NCBI RefSeq assembly: GCF_002218065.1
Contig: NZ_BDUB01000001.1
Coordinates: forward strand, 3,660,737-3,724,736
From: Nodularia sp. NIES-3585
GTDB lineage: Bacteria > Cyanobacteriota > Cyanobacteriia > Cyanobacteriales > Nostocaceae
Reading direction: 5' to 3'
Length of the DNA stretch: 64,000 bases
Within the stretch, counting starts at the first letter, position 1. Every line of letters begins with the position of its first letter. Positions 1 through 8,817 of this stretch are shown here, piece after piece. The notes below the pieces were generated by a model. That model did no database searches. It was not told the origin of the DNA and was given only the letters and a program-made list of their open reading frames with translations. The translations under genes were made by a program, and so were the position numbers.

Positions 1-28
1 CCAAAATCCAAAATCCAAAATCTAAAAT
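1..28. repeat. Heptamer tandem repeat (CCAAAAT)3 + CTAAAAT
   Basis: Four consecutive 7-bp units with one substitution in the last. This is the same heptamer class, on the opposite strand, as the TTTTAGA array at 27264-27326. Short tandemly repeated repetitive (STRR) heptamers are typical of heterocystous cyanobacteria. The array may continue to the left of the window. Confidence 0.75.
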
Positions 29-492
29 TGATTGACTAATGACTAATGTTTTGTAATTCTTATCATTACCTAAATTTTTCCTCACTAATTCCACAGGGTT
101 TCCACAGGGATTTTAGTAGTTTTCCACAGCTGTTTTACGAGCTAATAGGCAGTTGCCGTTTTACTGGGGAATGTTGGTTAAGAATAGCCAAGGTTGTCTG
201 GTACTGAGTTTTTATTAAGTTGAGTAACAAAAACTTAGCTATAATGCTGATTGTTGCGTCAAGATTTGTTTTTTATACCACCAGATTTAACATTTCGCAG
301 CATTGACAAACCCACCCCCTCTTGACGCACAATGATGCGACTGGCTTATATAGTCTGTTCAACCATTGACACCAAAAATCACCAAGAGACGCTGGTGTAA
401 ATTGTCAGGTAAAGGCAGGACTACATAAAGCAAATTCCGCATCACTGCAAGCAACTTGTCTCTCTTGATTGACCTCAGAGAAGGAAAAACTC
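29..492. other. Intergenic region, no gene seen
   Basis: AT-rich DNA with no convincing reading frame. It ends with the leader of the small DUF2811 gene. No terminator or named regulatory motif could be supported. Confidence 0.5.
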
Positions 493-690
493 ATGAACGC
501 AACAGTTAGTATCTTTACAGAAATTCCCGAAACACTACATGAATCCCTTAAAAATTACTTAGAAGCACACCCAGATTGGGATCAAAATCGAGTGCTGACG
601 GCTGCTTTGTCTCTGTTTTTACTTCAAAATGGCGAGAGCGATCGCCGCGCTGCCCGTGTATATTTAGAAACTTTGTTTCATAACTGTTAA
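493..690 (+). CDS. DUF2811-type small protein
   Basis: A 65-residue protein starting MNATVSIFTEIPE and ending in a Cys. It reads as one compact domain with two helices (about residues 14-45). The ATG at 493 is preferred over the in-frame TTG at 469 because a purine-rich GAGAAGGAAAA stretch precedes it. The sequence resembles the cyanobacterial DUF2811 family, whose function is unknown to me. It is monocistronic, and a HIP1 site lies inside the gene. Confidence 0.72.
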   Translation: MNATVSIFTEIPETLHESLKNYLEAHPDWDQNRVLTAALSLFLLQNGESDRRAARVYLETLFHNC

Positions 691-898
691 ATATAAATGC
701 AATGCACTAATTAGCCAGAAACCCAAAGTAATGGTAAGTCAGTGGGCAAAAATATTTCTAACTACATAGTGGGAATTTTTCTTGCCAACTTACTACCATA
801 CTGTGTGATTCTGGCTCCGGCCTCAGCATAGGACTAGCGTGTACACACAAGTTATTAAATTCTGAGTATAAAGTAAATATTTTTACTATGAAAAAACT

Positions 899-930
899 CT
901 AGACTAGAGACTAGACACTAGACTAGAGAC
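899..930. repeat. Degenerate heptamer repeat (AGACTAG-like)
   Basis: Four 7-bp units, agactag twice, then acactag and actagag, lie just beyond the 3' end of the response-regulator gene. This is another STRR-type array. Confidence 0.6.
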
Positions 931-941
931 TATATATAAAC

Positions 942-1667
942 TCACGAATGAGTTTCCAACTGCGGGGAGTGAGTGGGAGATTCAAACTTATAGCCTACGC
1001 CACGTACAGTTTGAATGAGTGCTGGTTGGCTAGCATCGATTTCAATCTTTTTACGAATTTGACCGATGTGTACATCTACAACCCGTTGGTCGCCAACATA
1101 TTCATAATCCCAGACCTCTTGAATGAGTTCTGCACGTCGCCAGACTCTACCCGGATGGCTAGCTAAAAAATGCAATAAGTCAAATTCTAGAGCAGTTAAG
1201 GGTATTGCTTGGTTATTCAGTGCGACTTCCCGTCGTGCTGGATCGATCATCAACTTTTCAAATACTAGACGTTTTTGTTCAGCGGTAGTCACAATCCGCT
1301 GTCGTCTCAAAATTGCCGCTACTCTAACTTCTAACTCTCCCAGTCCAAATGGCTTAGTGAGATAGTCATCAGCGCCTTTAGAAAAGCCGCGGATTTTGTC
1401 GGCTTCGTCGGCGCGGCTAGTCAGCATCAAAACAAAAACACCATTACGACTTTGCATTTCCTGGCAGAGGTTAAACCCAATGACATCTGGTAAATTTACG
1501 TCTAAAATCACCAAATCTGGGTTGAATTGCTCAAATAGGGCTAAGGCTGTTTTACCATCCTCAGCCGCCTCCACCTGATAGGTTTGCTTAATCAAAAAGC
1601 GTTGGATGAGATTTCGGACCGCAGGGTCGTCATCAACTACAAGAATCTTGGCGGGAGCCATGACCAT
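942..1667 (-). CDS. OmpR/PhoB-family response regulator
   Basis: A two-domain transcription factor. The receiver domain (about residues 5-120) has the acidic pocket D12-D13-D14, phospho-acceptor D56 in VILDVNLP, T83 and K105 in LTKPF. A trans_reg_C winged-helix domain follows, with the recognition segment near VVDVHIGQIRKKIE and the terminal wing VRGVGYKFE. ATG codons at 1667 and 1661 and a TTG at 1679 could all start it; 1667 or 1661 is preferred because the conserved part begins at APAKILVVDD. It would bind DNA when phosphorylated by an unknown histidine kinase, since no kinase gene lies nearby. It is not recognisably RpaA or RpaB. Confidence 0.92.
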   Translation of the reverse strand: MVMAPAKILVVDDDPAVRNLIQRFLIKQTYQVEAAEDGKTALALFEQFNPDLVILDVNLPDVIGFNLCQEMQSRNGVFVLMLTSRADEADKIRGFSKGADDYLTKPFGLGELEVRVAAILRRQRIVTTAEQKRLVFEKLMIDPARREVALNNQAIPLTALEFDLLHFLASHPGRVWRRAELIQEVWDYEYVGDQRVVDVHIGQIRKKIEIDASQPALIQTVRGVGYKFESPTHSPQLETHS

Positions 1668-2479
1668 CACTTTGCACAAAAATTCATAAGATTAACACAG
1701 AAGGAAGATTGCGTAAAAACGCAGTTTCCACTTTGGGAGTTATTTAAGACTTTACAAGGGTAAGGAATGCATTTCCTGATTATCCAAAATAATAGTTTAA
1801 TCAGAATTCTGGAAAATGAAAGTCAGAAAATTGTGCTAGTCACACATATACTTAAGTGCGTGTATGATAATTATCAACGTGGATGGTTCCTAGACCGATA
1901 TTCTCAACTTTTTCCATAGCAGTTCCGTAACCTAGTAGACTTGATGTTCCCAATTAAGTGGGGATTTAAATCTTTTTGATTTTAAATCTAGATGTGGATA
2001 CATAACACTAGTGCCGCTGTGAAGTCAAAACAGAGCCTACAACACGCTACACGGTAAGCCCAGCTATGCCCGGTAGGGCTTTACAATTGGGAATTTTGAA
2101 CTTTTTGAAATGGTATGCCTATTTACACTGTGCTGTACTAGCTATTGTGAGGCTAATTACTGAAAACTTCCTCAACATACTCTCTCGAAAATGCCAAATG
2201 CTAATTTTTTCGTAAAAAATGCGTTTTTGGCATCTCTAGTTAAAATTATAGAGTAAATTACTCATAAACCAAAGGCATGAGCCTATACACGGTGTTATGG
2301 CAATATGTTAAAGTTGGGGTAGTTAAGAATTACCAGTCAATCCAACTAAGCCATGGTAATATCCTTGTAGGACATAACATGGGTTCATATGTTGGTTTGA
2401 ATCAAGATAAAACCTAAAGTTGATTTTCCAAAAAACAAAAGACTGCCGCTGACTAAGGCTAAAGAAAGTATAAACTCCC
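1668..2479. promoter_or_regulatory. Long intergenic region with a Fur-like palindrome and small dispersed repeat
   Basis: About 800 bp without a gene, between divergently transcribed genes. It contains the 12-bp perfect palindrome TGATAATTATCA at 1865-1876, which resembles half of a Fur-box core. At about 2045-2090 there is a hairpin-rich small repeat with GCTACACGGTAAGC, and the same words recur at about 39645 inside the MITE in the CIS cluster. No promoter could be fixed with confidence. Confidence 0.4.
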
Positions 2480-3106
2480 ATGAGCGATCAAAATCCCTAC
2501 GAGAAACTTGGGGTATCAGAAGATGCTAGCTTCGATGAAATTCAGGATGCTCGTAATCGCCAATTGGAGCAATACAATGGCGATGCCAAGAGTCTAGAGC
2601 TGATTGAAGTAGCTTACGATGCGATTTTAATGGATCGCCTACGGATGCGCCAGGAAGGTAAAATTAAAGTCCCTGAACGGATCAGGTTCCCAGAACTACG
2701 AGTCCAATTGCCTTCAAAAGAAAGTCCCACCCCTCGCGAGCAGTCGCCAGCATGGCTGCAACGAATACTAGACCAACCCGCGCCTAGAGATATACTCTTA
2801 CCTGGAGCTTGGTATTTGGGTTTAAGTGCTATTAGTGTATTTACCCAGTCCGCAGGCAATCAAATTTTACAGTTGGCTTTGGTTGTAGGTGTAGGCGTTA
2901 GTATTTACTTCCTTAAACGCAAGGAAAACAAGTTTGGTAGAGCAGTTTTATTGACGCTGCTTGGTTTAATTGTCGGTTTAGTTGCCGGGGGGCTACTTGC
3001 TAGCTGGCTCTTACCGCAAATAAACTTGGGACAGCTAACCCCTGAGCAGTTCTCTACAGTGTTAACATTTATATTGTTGTGGCTCATTAGCAGTTTTCTG
3101 CGTTAA
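2480..3106 (+). CDS. CPP1-like J-domain-like membrane protein (DUF3353)
   Basis: The 208-residue protein begins NPYEKLGVSEDASFDEI, a J-like fold over residues 1-65 that lacks the HPD motif, so it should not stimulate Hsp70 in the usual way. Three to four hydrophobic helices follow in residues 105-208. This layout matches the CPP1/DUF3353 family, which in plants and cyanobacteria stabilises light-dependent protochlorophyllide oxidoreductase at the thylakoid or envelope membrane. The role here is inferred from the family. It stands alone on the plus strand, with minus-strand genes on both sides. Confidence 0.85.
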   Translation: MSDQNPYEKLGVSEDASFDEIQDARNRQLEQYNGDAKSLELIEVAYDAILMDRLRMRQEGKIKVPERIRFPELRVQLPSKESPTPREQSPAWLQRILDQPAPRDILLPGAWYLGLSAISVFTQSAGNQILQLALVVGVGVSIYFLKRKENKFGRAVLLTLLGLIVGLVAGGLLASWLLPQINLGQLTPEQFSTVLTFILLWLISSFLR

Positions 3107-3279
3107 GCTGACAAATTTTTGGGATTGTTGATCATGAGGACAGGCAAGATGCCCATCCCATAACATAGTCAATCTGATGGGAGCAAAGTAGATGTGTTTT
3201 AGCTAAGAGATAACTTGGTTTTGTCGTTTGTCTATTCCCATCTTGTGAAGACTAGCAACTGTTAGCCAATTTCGACTGG

Positions 3280-3960
3280 CTAAGATTCGAGGATAAGTTT
3301 GACAGCTGTACTCAAATCCTGAACAATCAAGTCGGGGTGGTAAATTTCTAATTGAGTGCGATCGCGAATCCCAGACTCCACAGCCATCACCTTAATACCG
3401 TATTTTTTCGCCGCCGCAATATCTGCTTCTGTATCTCCAACCATCCAAGTATCGGCGGCGGGGGGAAGTTCTGCTAATGCCCGTTCCATTAACAAGGGCT
3501 TATCTTCAACATCACTAGTTTTAACATAGTCGTTGTTTAGGCAATAACAGCGATTTTCTGGAAAAAATTTGCCTAAGTCGTATTTTTTTACAGCATAATC
3601 TAGTTCTCGTACCCGACGCATTGTCATCACAGCCAAATCAATTCCAGCCTGTTGAATTTTTAACAGTGCCTCTACAGCACCTGGGATCAGGCTGTCATGC
3701 TGAAAATAAGTGTCTGTGTGTACGGTGTTTCGCCGCAATTGGGCAAATGCTTGTGCTTGTGTGGCATCCAAACCAGAGTTTAAGGCAATTTCTCTTTCAG
3801 GGACGCGCGATCGCTTGAATCGCCAAAATTCCGCTTTATCAAGTTGTTGTACAGATTGTTCTGGATAGCGGATTGTCTCCAAACAAAATTGATAAACACG
3901 GTAATACCGTTCAGAGACATCCATAATCGGACCGTCGAAGTCAGTAATTAGTCTTAGCAT
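3280..3960 (-). CDS. HAD-superfamily phosphatase (phosphoglycolate-phosphatase-like)
   Basis: A 226-residue HAD hydrolase. Motif I is DFDGP with nucleophile D7 and acid/base D9, motif II is in VMTMRR, a conserved Lys precedes PLLM, and motif IV is VGDTEAD. The cap is the alpha-helical C1 type inserted after motif I. The substrate cannot be told from sequence; small phosphomonoesters are typical. The gene ends 40 bp from the start side of hppD and runs in the same direction. ATG at 3960. Confidence 0.85.
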   Translation of the reverse strand: MLRLITDFDGPIMDVSERYYRVYQFCLETIRYPEQSVQQLDKAEFWRFKRSRVPEREIALNSGLDATQAQAFAQLRRNTVHTDTYFQHDSLIPGAVEALLKIQQAGIDLAVMTMRRVRELDYAVKKYDLGKFFPENRCYCLNNDYVKTSDVEDKPLLMERALAELPPAADTWMVGDTEADIAAAKKYGIKVMAVESGIRDRTQLEIYHPDLIVQDLSTAVKLILES

Positions 3961-4000
3961 CGGCGGAAAATGTGAATTTTTATGACAATTATCTCATTAG

Positions 4001-5041
4001 TCAATGCAAAGTGCCGCGTTTAATTTGCTCAATTTCAATGGCCTCAAATAAAGCGCGAAAATTACCTTCCCCAAAACCTTTAGCTTGATAACGACGCTCA
4101 ATAAACTCAAAGAAAAAAGTCGGTTGTCCAAAAATGGGCTGAGTAAAAATTTGTAGTAAGACTGCATCTTGAGCATTTTCTTTCCAGTCCACCAAAATTT
4201 CTTGCTGGGCGATCGCTTCCAGTTCTAGCATTGATAGCGGGAATCCAGGACGCTGTTTAATCTGTGTGTAGTAGGTTTGGGGAACCGAGAGTAAAGATAG
4301 ACCAGTATCGCGAAATTGCGCGATCGCACTAATTAAATTAGGAGTTCCTAAGGCGATGTGTTGAATTCCTGGCCCCCGATTCACATCCAGAAACTCTTGA
4401 ATTTGGGAATTCGGAGAAGCTGGCTCATTAATCGGTATTTGTACGCTACCGTTACGGGAAACCATGACTTGACTATATAAGCCAGAACGGTCGGTTTTAA
4501 TTTTAAAACTTTGCTGGGGTTGAAAATCGAGAATTTTTTCGTACCAAGCAACGGCCGACTCTAATTCACCCACTGCCACATTTAGCACTATGTGATCTAT
4601 AGCATTAAAAGTATGATCTGTTGTCTGTGGGGCATGATCAGTTGTCACTCCTGAACTTTCAATCAACGTATGAGTCAACCCACCCCAAGCGGCAATTTTG
4701 CCACACTTGCGAGAGATATCACCAAACTGCTTTGACTCGATGGGTTGGATGACTGTAGCACCGTGAATTTGAGCGCGTGCGATCGCTTCTTCCACATCTT
4801 CCACAGCAAAAGCGACATCTGCTACCCCAGGGGGATGTTCCCGCAGAAACGCCGCCACCGGACTCGTGGGCAATAAAGCTGAAGACAGCAAAAAGCGCAC
4901 GATACCATTGCTCACCACTTCCGTACAAGTGTGAACCGAACTGATGCTACTATCTACTCTTGTAAACCCCAGGTGGTGTACAAACCAATCTCGCCAAACT
5001 TTGGCATCTTCAACATAGAAATGAACATGATCGATTTTCAT
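4001..5041 (-). CDS. hppD: 4-hydroxyphenylpyruvate dioxygenase
   Basis: Converts 4-hydroxyphenylpyruvate to homogentisate, the tocopherol precursor in cyanobacteria. Two vicinal-oxygen-chelate domains are visible: a degenerate N-terminal one (residues 1-130, starting IDHVHFYV) and the catalytic one (146-330). The expected iron ligands are H150 (IDHIVLNV), H228 (GIQHIALGT) and E312 (FFEFIERR). The C-terminal gate helix GFGEGNFRALFEAIE is present. At 346 residues it is close to other cyanobacterial homologues. It lies upstream of the HAD gene on the same strand and may be co-transcribed with it. Confidence 0.93.
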   Translation of the reverse strand: MKIDHVHFYVEDAKVWRDWFVHHLGFTRVDSSISSVHTCTEVVSNGIVRFLLSSALLPTSPVAAFLREHPPGVADVAFAVEDVEEAIARAQIHGATVIQPIESKQFGDISRKCGKIAAWGGLTHTLIESSGVTTDHAPQTTDHTFNAIDHIVLNVAVGELESAVAWYEKILDFQPQQSFKIKTDRSGLYSQVMVSRNGSVQIPINEPASPNSQIQEFLDVNRGPGIQHIALGTPNLISAIAQFRDTGLSLLSVPQTYYTQIKQRPGFPLSMLELEAIAQQEILVDWKENAQDAVLLQIFTQPIFGQPTFFFEFIERRYQAKGFGEGNFRALFEAIEIEQIKRGTLH

Positions 5042-5297
5042 AAATCCTGAGAATCCAGCACAACAGCTTACCTATCTGTAGTTTTTGTCTTTTTTGCTAG
5101 ATTATCAAGTATTTCCTGATTAATCATATATCTTAAATTTTTTACCAATAAAAATTGCCGCTATCCCTAACCCCTTAATTTAGTGATCAAATCCCATATA
5201 AATCAAGTAACATTATCGCACATCTTTTTATATTATCTTGGTTTGTGCGTAGATATACAAGGTATAAGACATCAATATAGATCCGCGAGCTAAAAAT

Positions 5298-6389
5298 TTA
5301 ACGTAAAGTAACTTGCCATGCTTTTCCTGTTTGCTTCAGATTAAAACATTTACACGACTGTAAAAATTTCATAAAATTACCATTCAATTTTAAGAATTTG
5401 ATTTGCTCAGTTATCGGTTTACCATAGCGCTGATTAAATCCCCCACCCAATAGGCTAATATCAATGTAGCTCGCAGAAGATTTTATCGTTAACTCCTTGA
5501 AAATATCCTTGAGTGCTTCTTCCAAATCTGCTGCGGAATTAATACTAGACAATAAGGGAGATTTCATAGCACTACTTAATGAAGCATCTTCTGTGCTATT
5601 TATTGCTAGTGATTGATTAACTTCAAATAGAGTTATGTATAATTCAGAAGTTGTATCAACTTGGTGAACCGCAAAATCACCTGGATAGTTAATAAAAATA
5701 TCTCTAGCTCTTTTACCTGGTAAATGCTGAGAAACTACTTCACGGATAGTAAAATTATATTTATCTTTAAAAATTTTAGAAAGGGCGGAAAGTTTCACCC
5801 AATAAATTTTATTCTGTTGTTGCTCTGCTTTGATTAACTGTTTAATTTGCTGGAGAATAACTTCAATTGTCGGAATTTCAGGAGTAGATTCGGGAAATTG
5901 TCTGACTTCTTTCCCTGTAGAGCTATCCAATACTATCAAAACCTCTCCTTTTGTGATAGCTTGATAGACCATTAATCCATTTTGCTGAAGATGGTTGCAC
6001 AGATTAGTCATCACTTTATCTGATGAACAAACTATAACTTCTTTAGCATTGGCGTAACGTTCGTGAACTGACGAACCCAGAGCAATCATTTTACCATCAG
6101 CATTATTTTTACCGACAGGAACGTGAATTAATTCGTATCCACGCTGATGTAATTCTGCGTCTCGTTTACCCATCTTAGACCAATTAGCAAAAGCAATCTT
6201 GACTTGCAGAGGATAAGTAGAAACTGTTGTTAAAAACTTCTCCATTTCAGCGTTGAGTTGTAAGTTTTCTGCATCTAGCAGTAAAATAGCGATCGCTGGA
6301 GGAGAAAAAGAGTTTTTAACAGGCTCAAACATATCTTGATTATTTAATTCAATACAATTTAACGCTGCGATTGACTCAAGCTGTTTCAC
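5298..6389 (-). CDS. NYN-domain putative RNase with LOTUS/OST-HTH-like domain
   Basis: The 363-residue protein has an N-terminal PIN-like NYN domain (about 33-155). Candidate metal-binding acids are D39 and E41 in LLLDAENL, D98 in NNADGK and D124 in SSDKVM. A winged-helix-like segment (about 175-250, WVKLSALSKIFKDKYNF) matches the OST-HTH/LOTUS pattern, and a second, weaker one may occupy 290-362. NYN-LOTUS proteins are thought to act on RNA. No neighbour points to a pathway. The flanks are AT-rich and the gene appears monocistronic. Confidence 0.82.
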   Translation of the reverse strand: MKQLESIAALNCIELNNQDMFEPVKNSFSPPAIAILLLDAENLQLNAEMEKFLTTVSTYPLQVKIAFANWSKMGKRDAELHQRGYELIHVPVGKNNADGKMIALGSSVHERYANAKEVIVCSSDKVMTNLCNHLQQNGLMVYQAITKGEVLIVLDSSTGKEVRQFPESTPEIPTIEVILQQIKQLIKAEQQQNKIYWVKLSALSKIFKDKYNFTIREVVSQHLPGKRARDIFINYPGDFAVHQVDTTSELYITLFEVNQSLAINSTEDASLSSAMKSPLLSSINSAADLEEALKDIFKELTIKSSASYIDISLLGGGFNQRYGKPITEQIKFLKLNGNFMKFLQSCKCFNLKQTGKAWQVTLR

Positions 6390-6589
6390 AACAACATCAA
6401 AAATAGTAAGCTATATTATAATATATTTAGCTAAAAAAATTAATAACCGTGGAAATGCCTAAAAAAATTGATGAGAAATTTCCTAAATCATAGACATATA
6501 TTTCGGCAATAGAAAAAATTATCAAAGCCATTAAATTAATTTAAACTGCAATTTGCTTTAACACTATCTCATTATCTAGCTAAAATAAA

Positions 6590-7375
6590 TCAACTAAGAT
6601 GGGCAAAAATGTAGTCACGGGTACGAGAATCAACCGGGTTAGTAAAGATTTTTTTTGTAGTACCAAATTCAATCATTTCACCAATCTTATTTTCATTACT
6701 ATGAAAGAAAGCTGTGAAATCCGATAAGCGAGTAACTTGAGCCAAGTTATGACTAATAATTACCATTGTCAATTCTGAACGCAAACGCAAACTTTGGATT
6801 AAACTTTCAACTTTCATGCTAGCACTAGGATCAAGAGCAAAACAAGGTTCATCCATGAGGATAATTTGTGGCTTGACTGCTAAAGCACGAGCAATGCATA
6901 ATCGCTGTTGTTGACCGCCAGAAAGGTCTAAAGCCGATTTGTGCAATTTATTTTTCACTTCATCCCAAAGATCAGCATCTTTAATGGCAGATTCTACAAT
7001 CGCGTCTAATTCTGCTTTCGGATGCCACCCAACTATTTTCACACCATAAGCCACATTATCGTAAACGCTCATAGGAAAAAGATTCGGCTTTGGGAGTACC
7101 ATACTCACTTGGCGACGTAGCCGATTTAAGTTGACGCGACGCTCATAAATATTTTGGTTAAAAAATTCTACCCTCCCCTCAACCCGTACTTTTGGTTCTA
7201 ATTCAATCATCCGGTTGAGGCATTTAAGAAAACTAGACTTTCCACAACCACTCGGTCCAATAATTGTAGTTACTTTGCTCTGATAAATATCCATTGATAC
7301 TCCTTCAAGTATTTTTTGGGTATTGTAATAAAAGCTGAGATTTTTAACTTTGATGGCTGAACTTAGTTTATTCAT
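6590..7375 (-). CDS. Divergent PstB-like phosphate ABC ATPase (second copy)
   Basis: Close paralogue of the PstB encoded at 8818-9597. It retains Walker A (GPSGCGKS, 40-47), signature LSGGQQQR (151-158), Walker B IILMDEP and H-loop H209. The Q-loop glutamine at position 95 of the paralogue is a proline here (MVLPKPNLF versus MVFQKPNPF), and the Ser after DEPC is Phe. The Q-loop Gln contacts Mg and couples the ATPase to the permease, so coupling may be altered. It is separated from the pst operon by a PEP-CTERM gene, and no permease gene is adjacent. It may be a decaying duplicate or a specialised ATPase. Confidence 0.85.
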   Translation of the reverse strand: MNKLSSAIKVKNLSFYYNTQKILEGVSMDIYQSKVTTIIGPSGCGKSSFLKCLNRMIELEPKVRVEGRVEFFNQNIYERRVNLNRLRRQVSMVLPKPNLFPMSVYDNVAYGVKIVGWHPKAELDAIVESAIKDADLWDEVKNKLHKSALDLSGGQQQRLCIARALAVKPQIILMDEPCFALDPSASMKVESLIQSLRLRSELTMVIISHNLAQVTRLSDFTAFFHSNENKIGEMIEFGTTKKIFTNPVDSRTRDYIFAHLS

Positions 7376-7822
7376 GCTAAAAAACTTTTACAATAGATGT
7401 TGACTCAACAAAGCAGCAAAAATAAGTATTACTGTTTTGTTATTTGTGAAGTCAATCTGGATTCGTCATAGTTCTGAATCCAGGAGGCTATTACTGATTA
7501 AGTGATGACTACACAGGTCAAAATAAATGCTCATTCTGGCATCGTTTAATTAAAGACCGCTTTTTGTTTTCAAGTTAGATGAAATGTGTTATGCTTATTT
7601 CATAAGGTTAGAATCAAGCAAATAACGATCACTTCATTTTTAAATGAGACTTGGGCAGATACTAGATTATGTTTCAACAATAGCAGCTTGAGGTTAATTT
7701 AAGTATTATTTGTATAAATTATATGATTACTACAAAACTGTAGAAACAAAAAAGTAAACATATATAAACACATATAAGCATCAAGTAATTTTTTAGTTGA
7801 TTAAATATAAGAAAATTAAGTC
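7376..7822. other. Intergenic region, AT-rich
   Basis: About 450 bp upstream of the divergent pstB copy. No gene was seen, and no 11-bp-spaced Pho-box array like the one upstream of pstS could be found. Confidence 0.5.
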
Positions 7823-7851
7823 ATACCCTACCTCTTCGATAAGTAGGGTAT
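7823..7851 (-). terminator. Hairpin downstream of the PEP-CTERM gene
   Basis: A perfect 9-bp stem, ATACCCTAC paired with GTAGGGTAT, around an 11-nt loop, placed 35 bp after the stop of the PEP-CTERM gene. The T-run after it on the minus strand is weak, so this is a probable rather than certain terminator. Confidence 0.55.
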
Positions 7852-7885
7852 CTGGATTTTATACTAACTATAACCGTTTATTTAC

Positions 7886-8524
7886 TTATGAAGCTGATTT
7901 TGATAGTACACCAAGGCTAATTTTCCCTTTACGCTTCAGAGTTGCTGCGCCAATTCCTAAAGCTAGTAAGGCAAGTGTGGTAGTAGGTTCTGGTACTGAT
8001 ACTGCCTCTATCTTGAGAACCAAATTATTAAAGCCTGCTTTAGCACCCACTTCTGAAAAGTTATAGGCAAACTGATAAAAGCCTGGGGTGGTATAAAAGT
8101 TAGTCAGGTCTATGGATACTGACTCTCCTGTAGATATGGCTAAAAACTGAGAAAAGGCAGTTGTATTATTGGTTGCATTCCAGAGGCTGAATTGAAGTCC
8201 CTCAGTTTCAGTACCTGTGAATGCATAATCGAAGTGTGCGAACACAGACTTGACCTGACTAGGGTTGATGAAAGGAGAATTTACCGAAATAGCTGTTCCT
8301 TGTGTATGAAACTGAATGTAATCTGTTGTAAAGAAACCACCAAAGGTTGGATCATTAGCCTGCTTAATTTCCGCGTCACCGCTAAGGTTAAAGCCGTTTA
8401 CAGGCACAGGTACCTGAAAAATTGCGGCGTGGGATGCTTCAACACTCACAAAGCTGGATAAACCAATTATACCTACAACACTTGCTGTTAAAGTTGCTTT
8501 TTTGATTAATTGATTATTAGACAT
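7886..8524 (-). CDS. PEP-CTERM exported protein
   Basis: The 212-residue protein has an N-terminal signal peptide (basic start, hydrophobic residues 10-26, Ala-rich cleavage region near SHAA). The C-terminal sorting signal is VPEPTTTLALLALGIGAAT followed by a Lys/Arg-rich tail, the hallmark of proteins processed by exosortase. The middle is a beta-rich domain of unknown function. It sits between two pstB genes and runs with them, but no functional link is known. A hairpin follows its stop. Confidence 0.85.
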   Translation of the reverse strand: MSNNQLIKKATLTASVVGIIGLSSFVSVEASHAAIFQVPVPVNGFNLSGDAEIKQANDPTFGGFFTTDYIQFHTQGTAISVNSPFINPSQVKSVFAHFDYAFTGTETEGLQFSLWNATNNTTAFSQFLAISTGESVSIDLTNFYTTPGFYQFAYNFSEVGAKAGFNNLVLKIEAVSVPEPTTTLALLALGIGAATLKRKGKISLGVLSKSAS

Positions 8525-8817
8525 TGATATCTACTTCTCCAAAGTTGACAGAAAAAAATCGCCTGAAAAACAAATCAAAGCGAGTCCATTGACTATGTTT
8601 GTTTGTTATTTAAAGCGCCAAGGCGTGTATTCGCTCTATACATCGCATAAATCCACTTTAAAATGCAACAGTCTGATTCTTAATTCATCCAAAAAATATA
8701 TTTTTAGGAAAAGCGAGAAAATATAAAAGGTAATAAATATAAGTTATTCAATTATTCTTTATAGAAAAGATAAAAATTGATTTTGTAATATTTTCATGAA
8801 GAAAAAATAACAATTCT

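Noticed and set aside
1123-1578. Plus-strand open frames opposite the response regulator
   Set aside because: They are antisense to a well-supported gene, with arbitrary composition and no ribosome-binding site.
1865-1876. Fur box
   Set aside because: Only a 12-bp palindrome is present, not a full 19-bp box, and neither flanking gene is linked to iron. It is mentioned only as part of the intergenic region.
8525-8817. Pho box upstream of the PEP-CTERM gene
   Set aside because: TTAA words occur at 8610, 8658 and 8680, but they do not form an 11-bp series.
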